DNA of 64,000 nucleotides from DASXUL01 sp036504855 (GCA_036504855.1 DASXUL010000181.1:1-64000), one strand, 5' to 3'. Counted from the stretch's first letter, positions 26,046-34,968 are shown. A program made the numbers and translations. The notes: generated by a model from the letters alone, not told the origin.

Positions 26046-28193
26046 ATGCTGCGAGTTGCCATCACGATAGCCGCCCTGATCATGGCGGCCGCGCCGGCCC
26101 TGGCCGCGCTGCCATTTGAAGACCCATCGCTGCCCATCGAGCAGCGCGTGGATGACCTGGTGGGGCGCCTCACCCTGGACGAGAAGGCGGCGCAGATGCA
26201 GGACAGCGCGCCCGCCATCCCACGCCTCAACCTGCCCGCTTACGGTTGGTGGAACGAGGCGTTGCACGGCGTGGCGCGCAACGGGACCGCCACCGTCTTC
26301 CCGCAGGCCATCGGCCTCGCGGCGATGTGGGACGCCCCGCTGCACCACCAGGCGGCAACCGTCATTAGCGACGAAGCCCGCGCCAAGTACAACGAAGCGC
26401 TACGGCAGGGAAAGCACGACCGTTACGCCGGACTCACCTTCTGGTCGCCCAACATCAACATCTTCCGCGATCCGCGCTGGGGGCGCGGGCAGGAAACCTA
26501 CGGCGAGGACCCGTACCTAACCGGCCGCCTCGGCGTGGCCTTCGTGAAGGGGCTTCAAGGCGATGACCCGAAGTACCTCAAAACCGTGTCCACCCCCAAG
26601 CACTTCGCCGTTCATTCCGGGCCGGAGCCGTCGCGCCACCGGTTCAACGCCGTGGTGAGCGACGCGGACCTGTACAACACCTACCTCCCCGCCTTCGAGG
26701 CCACGATCCGCGAGGCGAACGCCCAGTCCGTGATGTGCGCCTACAACCGGACGGACGGCGAGCCCTGCTGCGCCAGCAACAAGTTGCTGGCCGAGATCCT
26801 GCGCGGCCAATGGGGTTTCACCGGCTACGTGGTGTCGGATTGCGATGCCGTCGCCGACATCTACCGCGACCACAAGACCGTGGCCACTCCGCCCGAGGCG
26901 GCGGCCGCCGCCGTGCGCGCGGGCGACGACCTGAACTGCGGAGACACTTACCGCGCCCTCCCCGCCGCCGTGCGCCAGGGCCTCATCAGCGAGGCCGAGG
27001 TGGACGTGGCGGTGAAGCGCCTTTTCACGGCCCGCTTCCGCCTGGGGATGTTCGACCCGCCGGCGCTGGTGAAGTACTCGCAGATCCCGTTCGCCGTGAA
27101 CGATTCGCCCCAGCACAATGCGCTGGCGCTGAAGGCCGCCCGCGAGAGCATCGTGCTGCTGAAGAACGCCCACAACGCGCTACCGCTTTCGCGCTCCATC
27201 CGGCGCCTCGCCGTGATCGGGCCGAACGCGGACGATGGCGATATCCTCCTGGGCAACTACAATGGCGATCCCAGCCACCCTGTGAACATCTTGCGGGGCA
27301 TTCGCAACCGCGCGAAGGGCATCCGCGTGACCTACAACAAGGGTTGCGAGCTGGCGTCGGAGGCCCCGGACCGCGCCAGCGCTCTGGAAAACGCCCGCGC
27401 CGCCGACGCCGTGGTGTTGGTGATGGGCATTTCCCCGCGCCTTGAGGGTGAGGAAATGGACGTTCAGGTGGAGGGGTTCTCCGGCGGCGACCGCTTGACC
27501 CTGGACCTGCCAGCCGCCCAGCAGAGCCTGATGGAGGAAGTTGTGGCGCTGGGCAAGCCGGTGGTCCTCGTGCTTGCCTCCGGCAGCGCGCTCTCCATCC
27601 CGTGGGCGGACGCGCACGTTCCGGCCATCGTGCAGGCGTGGTACCCCGGCCAGCAGGGCGGCGCCGCCGTCGCCGATGTGCTTTTCGGGAACTACAATCC
27701 GGCCGGCCGCCTGCCGGTGACGTATTACCGCAGCGTGAAGGACCTTCCGGCCTTTGACGATTACTCCATGGCCGGGCGCACATATCGCTATTTCCGCGGC
27801 AAGGCGCTTTATCCCTTCGGCCACGGACTCAGCTACACCACGTTCCGTTATGCCAACCTGCGCGTCTCCCCGGCCCGCGCCGGCCGCCCCGTGTATGTGG
27901 CGGTGGACGTGACGAATACGGGCCGCCGCGCGGGCGACGAGGTGGTTCAGCTCTACGTGCGCGGCCCGCGCGCGGGGAAGGATGCGCCGCTGAAGGAGCT
28001 GAAGGGTTTTCAGCGCACGCTGATACTGCCCGGCAAGACGGCCACCGTGCGCTTCACCTTGGACGATCGCGCCTTCGCGCAGTACAACACGGCGCGCCAT
28101 CGCTATACGGTAACGCCCGGCGCCTATCAGATCCAGATCGGCGCCTCCAGCGAGGACATCCGCGCCACCGGGACGGTGCGGCAGGGCGGGTGA
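26046..28193 (+). CDS. Secreted GH3 beta-glucosidase/beta-xylosidase with fibronectin III-like domain
   Basis: This is an exo-acting beta-glycosidase of 715 residues, exported (signal MLRVAITIAALIMAAAPALA). The GH3 N-terminal barrel carries the nucleophile Asp265 in GYVVSDCDAV, with KHFAVHSGPE and RWGRGQETYGEDPYLTGR as further family blocks. The second alpha/beta domain follows (IVLLKNAHNALPLS), with WYPGQQGGAAVADVLFG. A fibronectin type III-like domain closes it (VAVDVTNTGRRAGDEVVQLY). The EDPYLTG and NEALHGVA patterns point to the beta-xylosidase/arabinosidase side of GH3, but this is not certain. The ATG follows AGGGGAA. A long hairpin element lies 17 bases after the stop. Confidence 0.92.
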   Translation: MLRVAITIAALIMAAAPALAALPFEDPSLPIEQRVDDLVGRLTLDEKAAQMQDSAPAIPRLNLPAYGWWNEALHGVARNGTATVFPQAIGLAAMWDAPLHHQAATVISDEARAKYNEALRQGKHDRYAGLTFWSPNINIFRDPRWGRGQETYGEDPYLTGRLGVAFVKGLQGDDPKYLKTVSTPKHFAVHSGPEPSRHRFNAVVSDADLYNTYLPAFEATIREANAQSVMCAYNRTDGEPCCASNKLLAEILRGQWGFTGYVVSDCDAVADIYRDHKTVATPPEAAAAAVRAGDDLNCGDTYRALPAAVRQGLISEAEVDVAVKRLFTARFRLGMFDPPALVKYSQIPFAVNDSPQHNALALKAARESIVLLKNAHNALPLSRSIRRLAVIGPNADDGDILLGNYNGDPSHPVNILRGIRNRAKGIRVTYNKGCELASEAPDRASALENARAADAVVLVMGISPRLEGEEMDVQVEGFSGGDRLTLDLPAAQQSLMEEVVALGKPVVLVLASGSALSIPWADAHVPAIVQAWYPGQQGGAAVADVLFGNYNPAGRLPVTYYRSVKDLPAFDDYSMAGRTYRYFRGKALYPFGHGLSYTTFRYANLRVSPARAGRPVYVAVDVTNTGRRAGDEVVQLYVRGPRAGKDAPLKELKGFQRTLILPGKTATVRFTLDDRAFAQYNTARHRYTVTPGAYQIQIGASSEDIRATGTVRQGG

Positions 28194-28210
28194 ATCGGGG
28201 TGCGGTGAGC

Positions 28211-28324
28211 CCAGCGACTGAACTCGCGGGCAACGACGAGCACAAAGCCGCCCTGCGGCGACTGCGGAATCAGTCCGCGCAGGCGGACTTCGTGAGGGTC
28301 GTTGCCCGCGACTTCAGTCGCTGG
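28211..28324. repeat. Palindromic element R3, 27-bp terminal inverted repeats
   Basis: The left arm 28211-28237 (CCAGCGACTGAACTCGCGGG onward) and right arm 28298-28324 are reverse complements with one mismatch in 27. Inner arms also pair, so the 114 bases form one long hairpin. It lies between the stops of two convergent genes and may terminate both. The right arm and flank recur in altered form at 61369-61402. Confidence 0.8.
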
Positions 28325-28333
28325 GGCCAAGCC

Positions 28334-29548
28334 TCACAGTTGAGACACGAGTCCGTACACGTCTTCCTGCGTGAGCGGCAGCGAGCGGTTCACGCCGAGG
28401 GAGACGAGGAACTGGTGCACCTCGCGGTTTCCGACGGCGAAACAGGCCGCGGCGCCGCGCAGGTAAAGCCGCCAGTAGCGGACGAACTCCTCGCCGAACG
28501 TCTCGCGCACCGTGGAGGCCGCCGCCTCGAAGCGATCGGACCAGGCGTCCAGCGTCATCCGGTAATGCTCTCGAAGGTTCTCGACGGTAAGCAGATGGAA
28601 TCCGTTGTCGGCGAGATGCCCCATCATCTCCTGCGGCGTCGGGCAGTACGTGCCCGGGAAGATGCTCTGGCCGGTGGCTTCGTCCTCCGGCGTGGATGCC
28701 GGAGTCTCCGCGGGCTGCGTGATGTGATGCAATAGGGCCAGGCCGCCCGGCTTCAGCATCGCGGCCGTGGCGCGGCAGAAGTCCTCCAGGTGCGCGCGGC
28801 CAACGTGCTCGATCATGCCGATGCTGATGATCTTGTCGAACTTCCGGCCTTCCCGCGTAAGTTCGCCATAGTGCGTCAGGCGCACCTGCACGCGGTCCTG
28901 CAGCTTGTGGGCGGCCACGGACTCCAGGCACAACTGGTGTTGCTCTTCGCTGAGCGTGATGCCGGTGACCGTGGCGCCGTACCGTTCCGCGGCGGCCAGT
29001 AGAGCGGAGCCCCAGCCGCACCCGATGTCCAGCAGCTCCTCGCCGGGCTGCAGGCGCAGCTTGCGGAGCGAGAGCTCGATCTTACGCGCCTGAGCCTCCT
29101 CCAGCGTATCGTCCGGAGAGCGGTAGTAGGCGCAGGAATAGGTCATCGAGTCGTCCAGCCAAAGCCGGAAGAACTCATTTCCCAGGTCGTAGTGGCGAGC
29201 CACGTCTTCCTGCTGCTGCCGAAGCGACCTGCGCCGCGCCGCGCGTCCCACCGCCTGGAGAGCGCGCCGCGCCACCCAACCTTGCGCCGCGCGTTCGTTG
29301 CGCAGGGCCGTGGCCACCACGTCGGCGATGTCGCCTTTCACGTCAATGCGGCCGTGGATATAGGCGTCCACGAATCCCGCCTCAACGCCGCGAGACAACG
29401 CCGTGACGACGTCGGGGTCCTTCAGGGTCAGCGTGAACCGCGGCTCGCCGGCGCCGTAACGCTCGTGGGAGCCATCCCAGTAGACGATCTCGAAACCATC
29501 ATCTTGCACGCGCGAAAGGAGCCCGTGCAGCGTTTGCTTGGCCAGCAT
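28334..29548 (-). CDS. cfa: Cyclopropane-fatty-acyl-phospholipid synthase
   Basis: This SAM-dependent enzyme adds a methylene group across cis double bonds of membrane phospholipid acyl chains. It has 404 residues, the usual length. The SAM-binding loop is ELLDIGCGWGSAL, and other family blocks are DDSMTYSCAYYRSP, the SMIEHVGR-like SIGMIEHVGRAHLEDF, and FPGTYCPTPQEMM. The N-terminal SCP2-like part (DGSHERYGAGEPRFTLTL) is intact. The ATG at 29548 follows GGTGAGGT; the open frame upstream to 29977 lacks sense. It is convergent with the GH3 gene. Confidence 0.92.
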   Translation of the reverse strand: MLAKQTLHGLLSRVQDDGFEIVYWDGSHERYGAGEPRFTLTLKDPDVVTALSRGVEAGFVDAYIHGRIDVKGDIADVVATALRNERAAQGWVARRALQAVGRAARRRSLRQQQEDVARHYDLGNEFFRLWLDDSMTYSCAYYRSPDDTLEEAQARKIELSLRKLRLQPGEELLDIGCGWGSALLAAAERYGATVTGITLSEEQHQLCLESVAAHKLQDRVQVRLTHYGELTREGRKFDKIISIGMIEHVGRAHLEDFCRATAAMLKPGGLALLHHITQPAETPASTPEDEATGQSIFPGTYCPTPQEMMGHLADNGFHLLTVENLREHYRMTLDAWSDRFEAAASTVRETFGEEFVRYWRLYLRGAAACFAVGNREVHQFLVSLGVNRSLPLTQEDVYGLVSQL

Positions 29549-29674
29549 CGGAACCTCACCCGTGAAGTATCGACGCGGCGCTGTAGCGCCGCCTCCGGGC
29601 ATATTGTACCAGCGATACGCTCCGGAAGGCACGCGGGCGCGGATGGACGCCGGCGCCGATCGTTGCGAACCCCC

Positions 29675-29703
29675 TTGCGCAATATGTGAACGCATGCTAG
29701 AAT
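29675..29703 (+). promoter_or_regulatory. Candidate sigma70-type promoter
   Basis: TTGCGC (29675-29680) and TAGAAT (29698-29703) are separated by exactly 17 bases. They point at the zinc-ribbon gene starting at 29834, leaving a leader of about 125 bases. It is the best-spaced promoter I see in the window. Confidence 0.45.
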
Positions 29704-29833
29704 GCGGGTGGAAAGGGCGCCTGCTGAGCGAGCGGCGTTGATGCGCGAACCCGCCGGGTGCGCCCCTTTTCACGGACCATGTTGTACCGGTTCCTGTCCG
29801 TCGATTCCCAACCGTAAAGCACCAGGAGTTCTC

Positions 29834-30412
29834 ATGGCTCTTCAGTTTGCCTGTCCGGCATGCGGGCAGGCGTTGTCCGCGCCGGACGCCGCCGCCGGCC
29901 AAACCGGCTCGTGCCCGTTCTGCGGCGCGCGCATCACCGCCCCGGCCCGCGCCGGCGAGGCCGCCGCTCTCCCTCAAGCCGCCCCCGTGGCCGCCGGAAT
30001 GGGGGCGCCCAACGTGGGCGCCGGCCCGGCCCCGACGTCTGTATACCCCAGCGCGCCGTCCGGCGGTTACGCGCCGGTTGCGCCGCCGGCAGCGCCAGCG
30101 GTCGATCCGCTGGGCCCCGGCCTGGGCTCCACCTACTCCGTTCCGCCGCCCGCGGCCGTCCCGGCCGCCAGCGCAAACGTGGCGCTGATCGCGATCATGT
30201 GGACGCTGACGGCGCTCTACTGGGGTTCCCGCTTCGTTGCGCCTTCCGTCACGATGGCCTTGTGGCTGCCGAACCTGGGCGCCCTCTACATCGCCTCCAG
30301 CCTGCGCCGTTCCCGAAACGGGACCGATCAGACGATGGGAAACGCGCGGTGGGTGTTTGGCATAGTTATGGTCATTATCTCTGTTACCTTCAGGCTCAGC
30401 TTCGGGATTTGA
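29834..30412 (+). CDS. Zinc-ribbon membrane protein, function unknown
   Basis: This is a 192-residue protein. Two CxxC pairs at the start (CPACG at 7-11 and CPFCG) form a zinc ribbon with the spacing typical of short MJ0042-like or DUF4339-neighbour proteins. A flexible Ala/Pro-rich linker of about 80 residues follows. The last 75 residues hold two or three hydrophobic segments (VALIAIMWTLTALYWGSRF; WVFGIVMVIISVTF). It is probably anchored in the inner membrane with the ribbon in the cytoplasm. AGGAG precedes the ATG by 5 bases. The M48 peptidase follows 141 bases downstream on the same strand. Confidence 0.7.
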   Translation: MALQFACPACGQALSAPDAAAGQTGSCPFCGARITAPARAGEAAALPQAAPVAAGMGAPNVGAGPAPTSVYPSAPSGGYAPVAPPAAPAVDPLGPGLGSTYSVPPPAAVPAASANVALIAIMWTLTALYWGSRFVAPSVTMALWLPNLGALYIASSLRRSRNGTDQTMGNARWVFGIVMVIISVTFRLSFGI

Positions 30413-30553
30413 AGGCCGGGCCCGGCGCGCGATTCGTGTAACCCGGCCCTGGGCCGGACGTATGGGTTATGCGGGCGGCCGAGAGGTCGCTCGTAAAGGG
30501 GGTCACCGGCGGAGCCTAACGGCCTCCGCCGTTCCAGCGAGGAGGACTCGTTT

Positions 30554-32197
30554 ATGTCTACGCTAGCTCGTCGTTCCGCCATCGTACTGGCGCTGTTGTT
30601 CGGCCTCGTGTTCGCCGTGGGCACGGGGGTGATGTACTACCTCGAAGTGCCGCTGTCGTGGGCCATTGTGTTCGCGATCGCCGTGGTGCTGCTCCAGTTT
30701 GCCATCGGCCCGTGGATCATCGAGCTGATCTTCAAGATCCAGTGGGTCGACCCGGCGCAGGTGCACCCGGATTTCGCCGTCTGGCTGCGCGAAACGTGCG
30801 CAACGCGCCGAATCCCGGTTCCGCGCTTCGGCGTGATCCAGGACGGCAACCCCAACGCATTTACCTACGGACATACGCCGAAGGATGCGCGGGTGGTGGT
30901 CACTTCCGGCCTGTTGGAGATGCTGGACCCGGAAGAGACGCACGCCGTGGTGGCCCACGAGCTGGGCCACGTGCGCAACTACGACTTCATTGTGATGACC
31001 GTGGCGCAGCTTGTGCCGCTGATCCTGTACTACATCTACGTCTTCTCGCGCCGCCGCGCGCGCGGAAGCCGTGAAGGCATGATCGCCGCCGGCGTTGCCG
31101 TTGGCGCCTACGTGGCCTATATCTTCAGCGAGTACCTGGTGCTGTTCCTCTCCCGCGTGCGCGAGTATTTCGCCGATGAGGCGTCCGCCGAAACCACCCA
31201 CAGCCCGGACGCCCTTTCCTCGGCCCTCGTGAAGATCGCCTATGGCCTGGCGAGGAACCCCCGCGTGCAGCCGCAGGAAGAGAAGGGCGGAAAGAAGAAG
31301 GGCATCACCTTCGATCCCGGCCGCGCCACCGCCGCCATGGGCATCTGCAACGCCGTGTCATCCACGTCGTTCGCCATGGCCGCCTGCGGTCCCGATGGCC
31401 AGTTCTCCGCCAGCGCGATGACCAACGCCATGCAGTGGGATCTGAAGAACCCGTGGGGCAAGTGGTTCGAGCTGAACAGCACCCACCCGCTGGTGGCGCG
31501 CCGCGTTCTGGCCATGAACCGCATGGCGAAGAGACTTGGCGTGCCGACCCGGTTCTCGGTGGACCCAACCAGCGTTCACCGCGTGTACACAGGCAATTTC
31601 ATGCTGGAAGTTGCGGCGTTTGCCTTGCCGCTCCTCGGCGCCCTGGCCGGCCTGGGACTCGGCACGATGATGCTGGCCGCCACGGGCGGCTGGGCGCACT
31701 ACAGCCTGGCGGTGGTAGGCCTCGGCCTCGGTTGGCTGGTGAAAACCGCCATCTGCTATCCCGCCGTTCACCCTCAGGTGCGCACGGTGGAGAGCCTGGT
31801 TACCGAGGAGATCAACGTTTCGCACGTCCATCCGCTGCCCTGCTGCATTGAGGGGACCATCATCGGGCGCGGCGTGCCCGGTCTGTTCTACTCCAGCGAT
31901 CTCGTGCTGCACGACGGCACGGGCTTCCTCACGATGATCTACCGCCAGCCGTTCCACATCCTGGAGTTCCTGTTCGGCTGGCTGAAGGGCGGCCAGTACC
32001 AGAACCGCAAGGCGCGCGTATTCGGCTGGTACCGCCGCGGCCCGTCGCCGTGGTTTGAGATCCAGAGCGTTCAGATGCTGGACGGCCCGGACGGCAACGT
32101 GCGCTGCTACGGCTACTGGGGGACCTACATCTCCGCCATCCTCATCGCCGCCCTCGGCTTCCTGATGCTCTGGGCCGGCACGTCGCTCCAGTTCTAG
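30554..32197 (+). CDS. M48-family membrane zinc metallopeptidase with C-terminal extension
   Basis: This is an HtpX/Ste24-related membrane protease of 547 residues. Two N-terminal helices (AIVLALLFGLVFAVGTGVMY; IVFAIAVVLLQFAIG) precede the zinc site HELGH at 135-139, with the third ligand expected in REYFADEASAE. Further helices flank the site. The family norm is about 290-330 residues. Here another two helices (ALPLLGALAGLGLGTMMLA) and a soluble stretch (CCIEGTIIGRGVPGLFYSSD onward) follow, ending in a last helix. The extension resembles that in large M48 proteins of other environmental bacteria. The role is probably turnover of damaged membrane proteins. GGAGGA precedes the ATG. Confidence 0.85.
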   Translation: MSTLARRSAIVLALLFGLVFAVGTGVMYYLEVPLSWAIVFAIAVVLLQFAIGPWIIELIFKIQWVDPAQVHPDFAVWLRETCATRRIPVPRFGVIQDGNPNAFTYGHTPKDARVVVTSGLLEMLDPEETHAVVAHELGHVRNYDFIVMTVAQLVPLILYYIYVFSRRRARGSREGMIAAGVAVGAYVAYIFSEYLVLFLSRVREYFADEASAETTHSPDALSSALVKIAYGLARNPRVQPQEEKGGKKKGITFDPGRATAAMGICNAVSSTSFAMAACGPDGQFSASAMTNAMQWDLKNPWGKWFELNSTHPLVARRVLAMNRMAKRLGVPTRFSVDPTSVHRVYTGNFMLEVAAFALPLLGALAGLGLGTMMLAATGGWAHYSLAVVGLGLGWLVKTAICYPAVHPQVRTVESLVTEEINVSHVHPLPCCIEGTIIGRGVPGLFYSSDLVLHDGTGFLTMIYRQPFHILEFLFGWLKGGQYQNRKARVFGWYRRGPSPWFEIQSVQMLDGPDGNVRCYGYWGTYISAILIAALGFLMLWAGTSLQF

Positions 32198-32208
32198 GCC
32201 TCCCAGTC

Positions 32209-32299
32209 AGTGAATTGGCGGGCTGTCATGGCGAAACCGGCCTTCGCCGGTTCGGAGCCCTTGAAGGGGGACTTCGCCATGGTAGCCCGCCATTTCATT
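32209..32299. repeat. Palindromic element R4, full copy
   Basis: The left arm 32209-32235 (containing GGCGGGCTGTCATGGCGAA) pairs with the right arm at 32273-32299 (TTCGCCATGGTAGCCCGCC) with a few mismatches. An internal hairpin, ACCGGC/GCCGGT, lies at 32236-32251. A half copy of the right arm is at 38388-38419. Confidence 0.7.
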
Positions 32300-32324
32300 G
32301 GCGGCGCCAGAAGGGAAACCGCAC

Positions 32325-32762
32325 ATGGCGACAGAAGGCCGCGGCGGGAATTGGCCGGTGGGCGAGGCGGGACCCGTATCGGACGAGGAGTTGACGCGCC
32401 ACCTGCAGGCGTTCGCCCAGTCTTTCATCTCGTCCGCGCGCAGGCAACGTTGGCAGCCGAAACGGCTGACCGTTCCGACGCGGAACCGGGACCAGATGGG
32501 GAAGTTCTACACGCAATGCGACCCCCGATACTGCCTACGCATATCGTGGGAAGACGCCGCGTTGCGGGACATCAAGGCCAGGCACGGGGATGCCCGGTGC
32601 GTCTACCTCGACGAGAATGGCCTCGGCATCGCGATATCGCTTTGTGCCGGCATCGACCGGGCGCTGCACGATTTCACAGATGCCATCATCTCCATCATCC
32701 CCGGTAAGCTCGCCTTAATGATCTCGCATGACGGCGTCCGGTGGTTGTGCAGCAGACCATGA
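32325..32762 (+). CDS. Hypothetical protein, 145 residues
   Basis: I do not recognise a family. The protein has no signal peptide or membrane segment and reads like a small cytoplasmic protein: a helical start (DEELTRHLQAFAQSFISSAR), then DPRYCLRISWEDAAL, DARCVYLDENGLGIAISL and a hydrophobic C-terminal part (AIISIIPGKLALMISHDGV). The ATG at 32325 is preceded by AGAAGGG at good distance; a TTG at 32298 would lie in repeat R4. It is followed by repeat R2 and the convergent methyltransferase island. Confidence 0.5.
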   Translation: MATEGRGGNWPVGEAGPVSDEELTRHLQAFAQSFISSARRQRWQPKRLTVPTRNRDQMGKFYTQCDPRYCLRISWEDAALRDIKARHGDARCVYLDENGLGIAISLCAGIDRALHDFTDAIISIIPGKLALMISHDGVRWLCSRP

Positions 32763-32793
32763 TGCCCTGCCATTTCCGTGCCGCCGGCTGTCT

Positions 32794-32952
32794 CCGGGGA
32801 TTGAAATCCCCGTCTACGGGCCTGCGGCCATGAAGGGCCTGAAGACCCTGGCACAATGGGCGGTCTGGATGTGACAGGCGGCTTCCGGGTCGATCTTCCG
32901 GCCCTTCAGGGCCATTCCGGCGAAGCCCGTAGACGGGGGATTCATCCCCCGG
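32794..32952. repeat. Palindromic element R2, copy 1
   Basis: The ends pair over about 28 bases: CCGGGGATTGAAATCCCCGT and the following CTACGGGC at the left, GCCCGTAGACGGGGG and ATTCATCCCCCGG at the right. Inner arms (GGCCATGAAGGGCCTGAAG; CTTCAGGGCCATTCCGGC-like) also pair partly. A related element lies at 61224-61358. It is between convergent genes. Confidence 0.75.
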
Positions 32953-32962
32953 ACGCCTGCGT

Positions 32963-34042
32963 CTACCGGTACCAGCCGTACTCATCCACCGCTTCCACGG
33001 CGGCGAGCAGGTTCTCCCACGGAACGTCCGGCTCCACCATGTGGGTCGGCGCCAGCAGGAGGCCGCCATGCTGGCCCACCGTCTCCATGCGGGTCTTCAC
33101 CTCGGCGCGCACGTCGTCCGGCGTTCCGAAGGGCAGCGTGGACTGGGTGCCCACCGTGCCCCAAAAAGCGATGTCGCGGCCGTACTCGCGCTTGAGGGCG
33201 GCCGGGTCCATGCATTCGCACTGAATGGGGTTCAATACTTCCACGCCGATCTCAATGAGGTCCGGCACGACGGTTGTGGCGTCGCCGTCGGTGTGGTAGA
33301 AGATGAGCACGTCCGGCCGGGCGGACTTGGCGGCGGCGATGGCCTTCGCCAGGCGGGGCTTCAGCCAGCGGCGCCACATCGGCAGGCTCATCAGCATCCC
33401 GTGCTGCGAGGCCACGTCGTCTCCGAAGCGGATAACGTCCACGCCGGCCTCCGCGTAGCGGCGGGCCTGCACGAGGCGCTTCTCCAGGATGCGGTCCAGC
33501 AGCGTTTCGGCGAACTCCGGGAACTCCACGAAGTCGAACATCAGGCGTTCCATGCCGCGCATGTACCAGGCGATCTCCCACACCGTGCACTCCATCGAGC
33601 CCACCGCCGCGAGGCCCCGCGCCTGGATGCCCGCCGTTTCGCCGGGGAGATGTTCGTAACGATAGCCCGCCTCAATGTCCGGCAGCGGGTAGGCTTCCAG
33701 TTCCGCCAGCGATTCGAGGCGTTCCATGGAGTGGCGGCAGCGCGCGAGGTGGGAGAACTCGTCCGCATCGCTTTCGGAGCGGGTGTAGCCGACGCCCCAT
33801 TCGTCGGTCCAGAGGCCGGGCCCGGCGTCCGGGTGGTAGCCCGAGTGGTCCAGGACCTGTCGCGTGGGGCCGATGCCCACCGGGCGAACGTCCACGCCGA
33901 AGTAGGCGGCGGGGTCGGTTTGGCCGGTGCGGCGTTTGAACTCCCGCAGCTTCGGCGGGGTGAGGCCGGCGCCGATCTCATGGGGCACGCGGTCCGGAAC
34001 GCCGCGGCGAAGGGCGGTGAGCACGCGCTCGCGGCTGGTCAT
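32963..34042 (-). CDS. URO-D-family methyltransferase-like protein A
   Basis: This 359-residue protein of the uroporphyrinogen decarboxylase/MtaA superfamily is the last gene of the corrinoid island. The N-terminal block MTSRERVLTALRRGVPDRVP is diagnostic of the MtaA-like, non-haem branch. The position that holds the zinc ligands H-x-C in MtaA/MtbA reads YHTDGDATT, so Asp replaces Cys. Later blocks are NPIQCECMDPAALKREYG and FWGTVGTQSTLPFGTPDDV. Its start overlaps the DUF1638 stop (ATGA), so the two are coupled. The likely job is methyl transfer involving the corrinoid protein; donor and acceptor are unknown. It is not a heme enzyme, since other heme genes are absent and the family block differs from HemE. 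Confidence 0.8.
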   Translation of the reverse strand: MTSRERVLTALRRGVPDRVPHEIGAGLTPPKLREFKRRTGQTDPAAYFGVDVRPVGIGPTRQVLDHSGYHPDAGPGLWTDEWGVGYTRSESDADEFSHLARCRHSMERLESLAELEAYPLPDIEAGYRYEHLPGETAGIQARGLAAVGSMECTVWEIAWYMRGMERLMFDFVEFPEFAETLLDRILEKRLVQARRYAEAGVDVIRFGDDVASQHGMLMSLPMWRRWLKPRLAKAIAAAKSARPDVLIFYHTDGDATTVVPDLIEIGVEVLNPIQCECMDPAALKREYGRDIAFWGTVGTQSTLPFGTPDDVRAEVKTRMETVGQHGGLLLAPTHMVEPDVPWENLLAAVEAVDEYGWYR

Positions 34043-34785
34043 GGGGCCGGTTCCACGGCCACCACGCCTGCATCGTAGCGGGCGGCAACACGATGGCCGG
34101 GCGGCACCACGATGACCTCGTTCTCGCGCCATTCACCGTTCAACAGGCGCTCGATGAGGCCCATGTCGCCCTGTACCTTCTCGAACTGCCATCCGCGCGA
34201 CTCGGCGTCGGCGCGCACGGAGTTCTCATAGCCGGCATTCGGCTCAACGCCCATCTCGATGAAGGTGAACTGCCCGTAGTTGTGTTTGTCGTCGCAAAGG
34301 GTGTCGAAGATGAACTGCGCGTTCTCCTCGCCGTACTTGGCGATCAGCTCCTCCATCTTCATGGTCATGCCGGTCTTTTGCTGGATGGAGAGCTGGGAAA
34401 GCTCGCCCGCGTCCTCGCCGCGCTCGATCCAACCGGTGGTCTTGAAGTAGACCCCCGGGTGGCTGTTGAAGTATTCCAGGTAGCGTTCCTTGCTGCCCAT
34501 GAAGACCGTGATGCAGTCATGCGCGCGGGGAAGCACGAGCGGGATGCTCCGCGCCGTGAGGCCGGCAAGGCCGTTGTTGCAGAGGCCGTAGCCCAGGAGG
34601 ATGGCGTTGTACACGGAGGCGTCCACGCGGTCCACGGCGGCCTGCATCCGCTCCAGCATCGGCCCGGAACCGATGTCGTGCAAACCCTTCGGCATGAACT
34701 CGACATCCACCATGTGCGGCGTGCGCGCCGCGACGGCGCACATTTCGCGGTAGAAGACCTCGCAACTGATGAGCTTGTAACGCAT
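34039..34785 (-). CDS. DUF1638-family protein of the corrinoid island
   Basis: This is a 248-residue protein matching the DUF1638 family, which is repeatedly found beside corrinoid methyltransferases. The mark is NAILLGYGLCNNGLAGL; the rest includes PRAHDCITVFMGSKERYLEYF and GMTMKMEELIAKYGEENAQF. The molecular role is unknown in the literature I know; it may bind a metal or cofactor (several Cys and His: KLISCEV, NGL, RAHDC, DTLCDDKHN). It is coupled by ATGA to URO-D gene A. Upstream is a 183-base gap with short repeats and no terminator. Confidence 0.75.
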   Translation of the reverse strand: MRYKLISCEVFYREMCAVAARTPHMVDVEFMPKGLHDIGSGPMLERMQAAVDRVDASVYNAILLGYGLCNNGLAGLTARSIPLVLPRAHDCITVFMGSKERYLEYFNSHPGVYFKTTGWIERGEDAGELSQLSIQQKTGMTMKMEELIAKYGEENAQFIFDTLCDDKHNYGQFTFIEMGVEPNAGYENSVRADAESRGWQFEKVQGDMGLIERLLNGEWRENEVIVVPPGHRVAARYDAGVVAVEPAP

Positions 34786-34814
34786 GGGACTCGTTTCTGC
34801 GGCAAGTCGGTCTC

Positions 34815-34968
34815 TGGGATCGGATTCCGGATCCCGGATCCCGGATTCGCGACCATGAGGCGACAGGCTCTCTATTGGAGCGGCCTCTCGCCGGTTTGTC
34901 GGGATCCGGAATCCGGAATCCGGACCCCGATTCCTCTTCTGACTCCGGACCCCGGACCCCGATCCCTC
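34815..34968. repeat. Short iterated repeats around GGATCCGGAATCCGG
   Basis: The unit CGGATCCCGGATCCCGGATT at the left is answered at the right by GGGATCCGGAATCCGGAATC and CCGGACCCCGGACCCCGAT. The stretch is therefore both iterated and inverted. It lies between genes of the methyl-transfer island and does not appear to code. Confidence 0.55.

Noticed and set aside
28211..28324. CRISPR or phage attachment site
   Set aside because: There is a single inverted pair, not a regular array of direct repeats with spacers, and no cas, integrase or tRNA gene is near.
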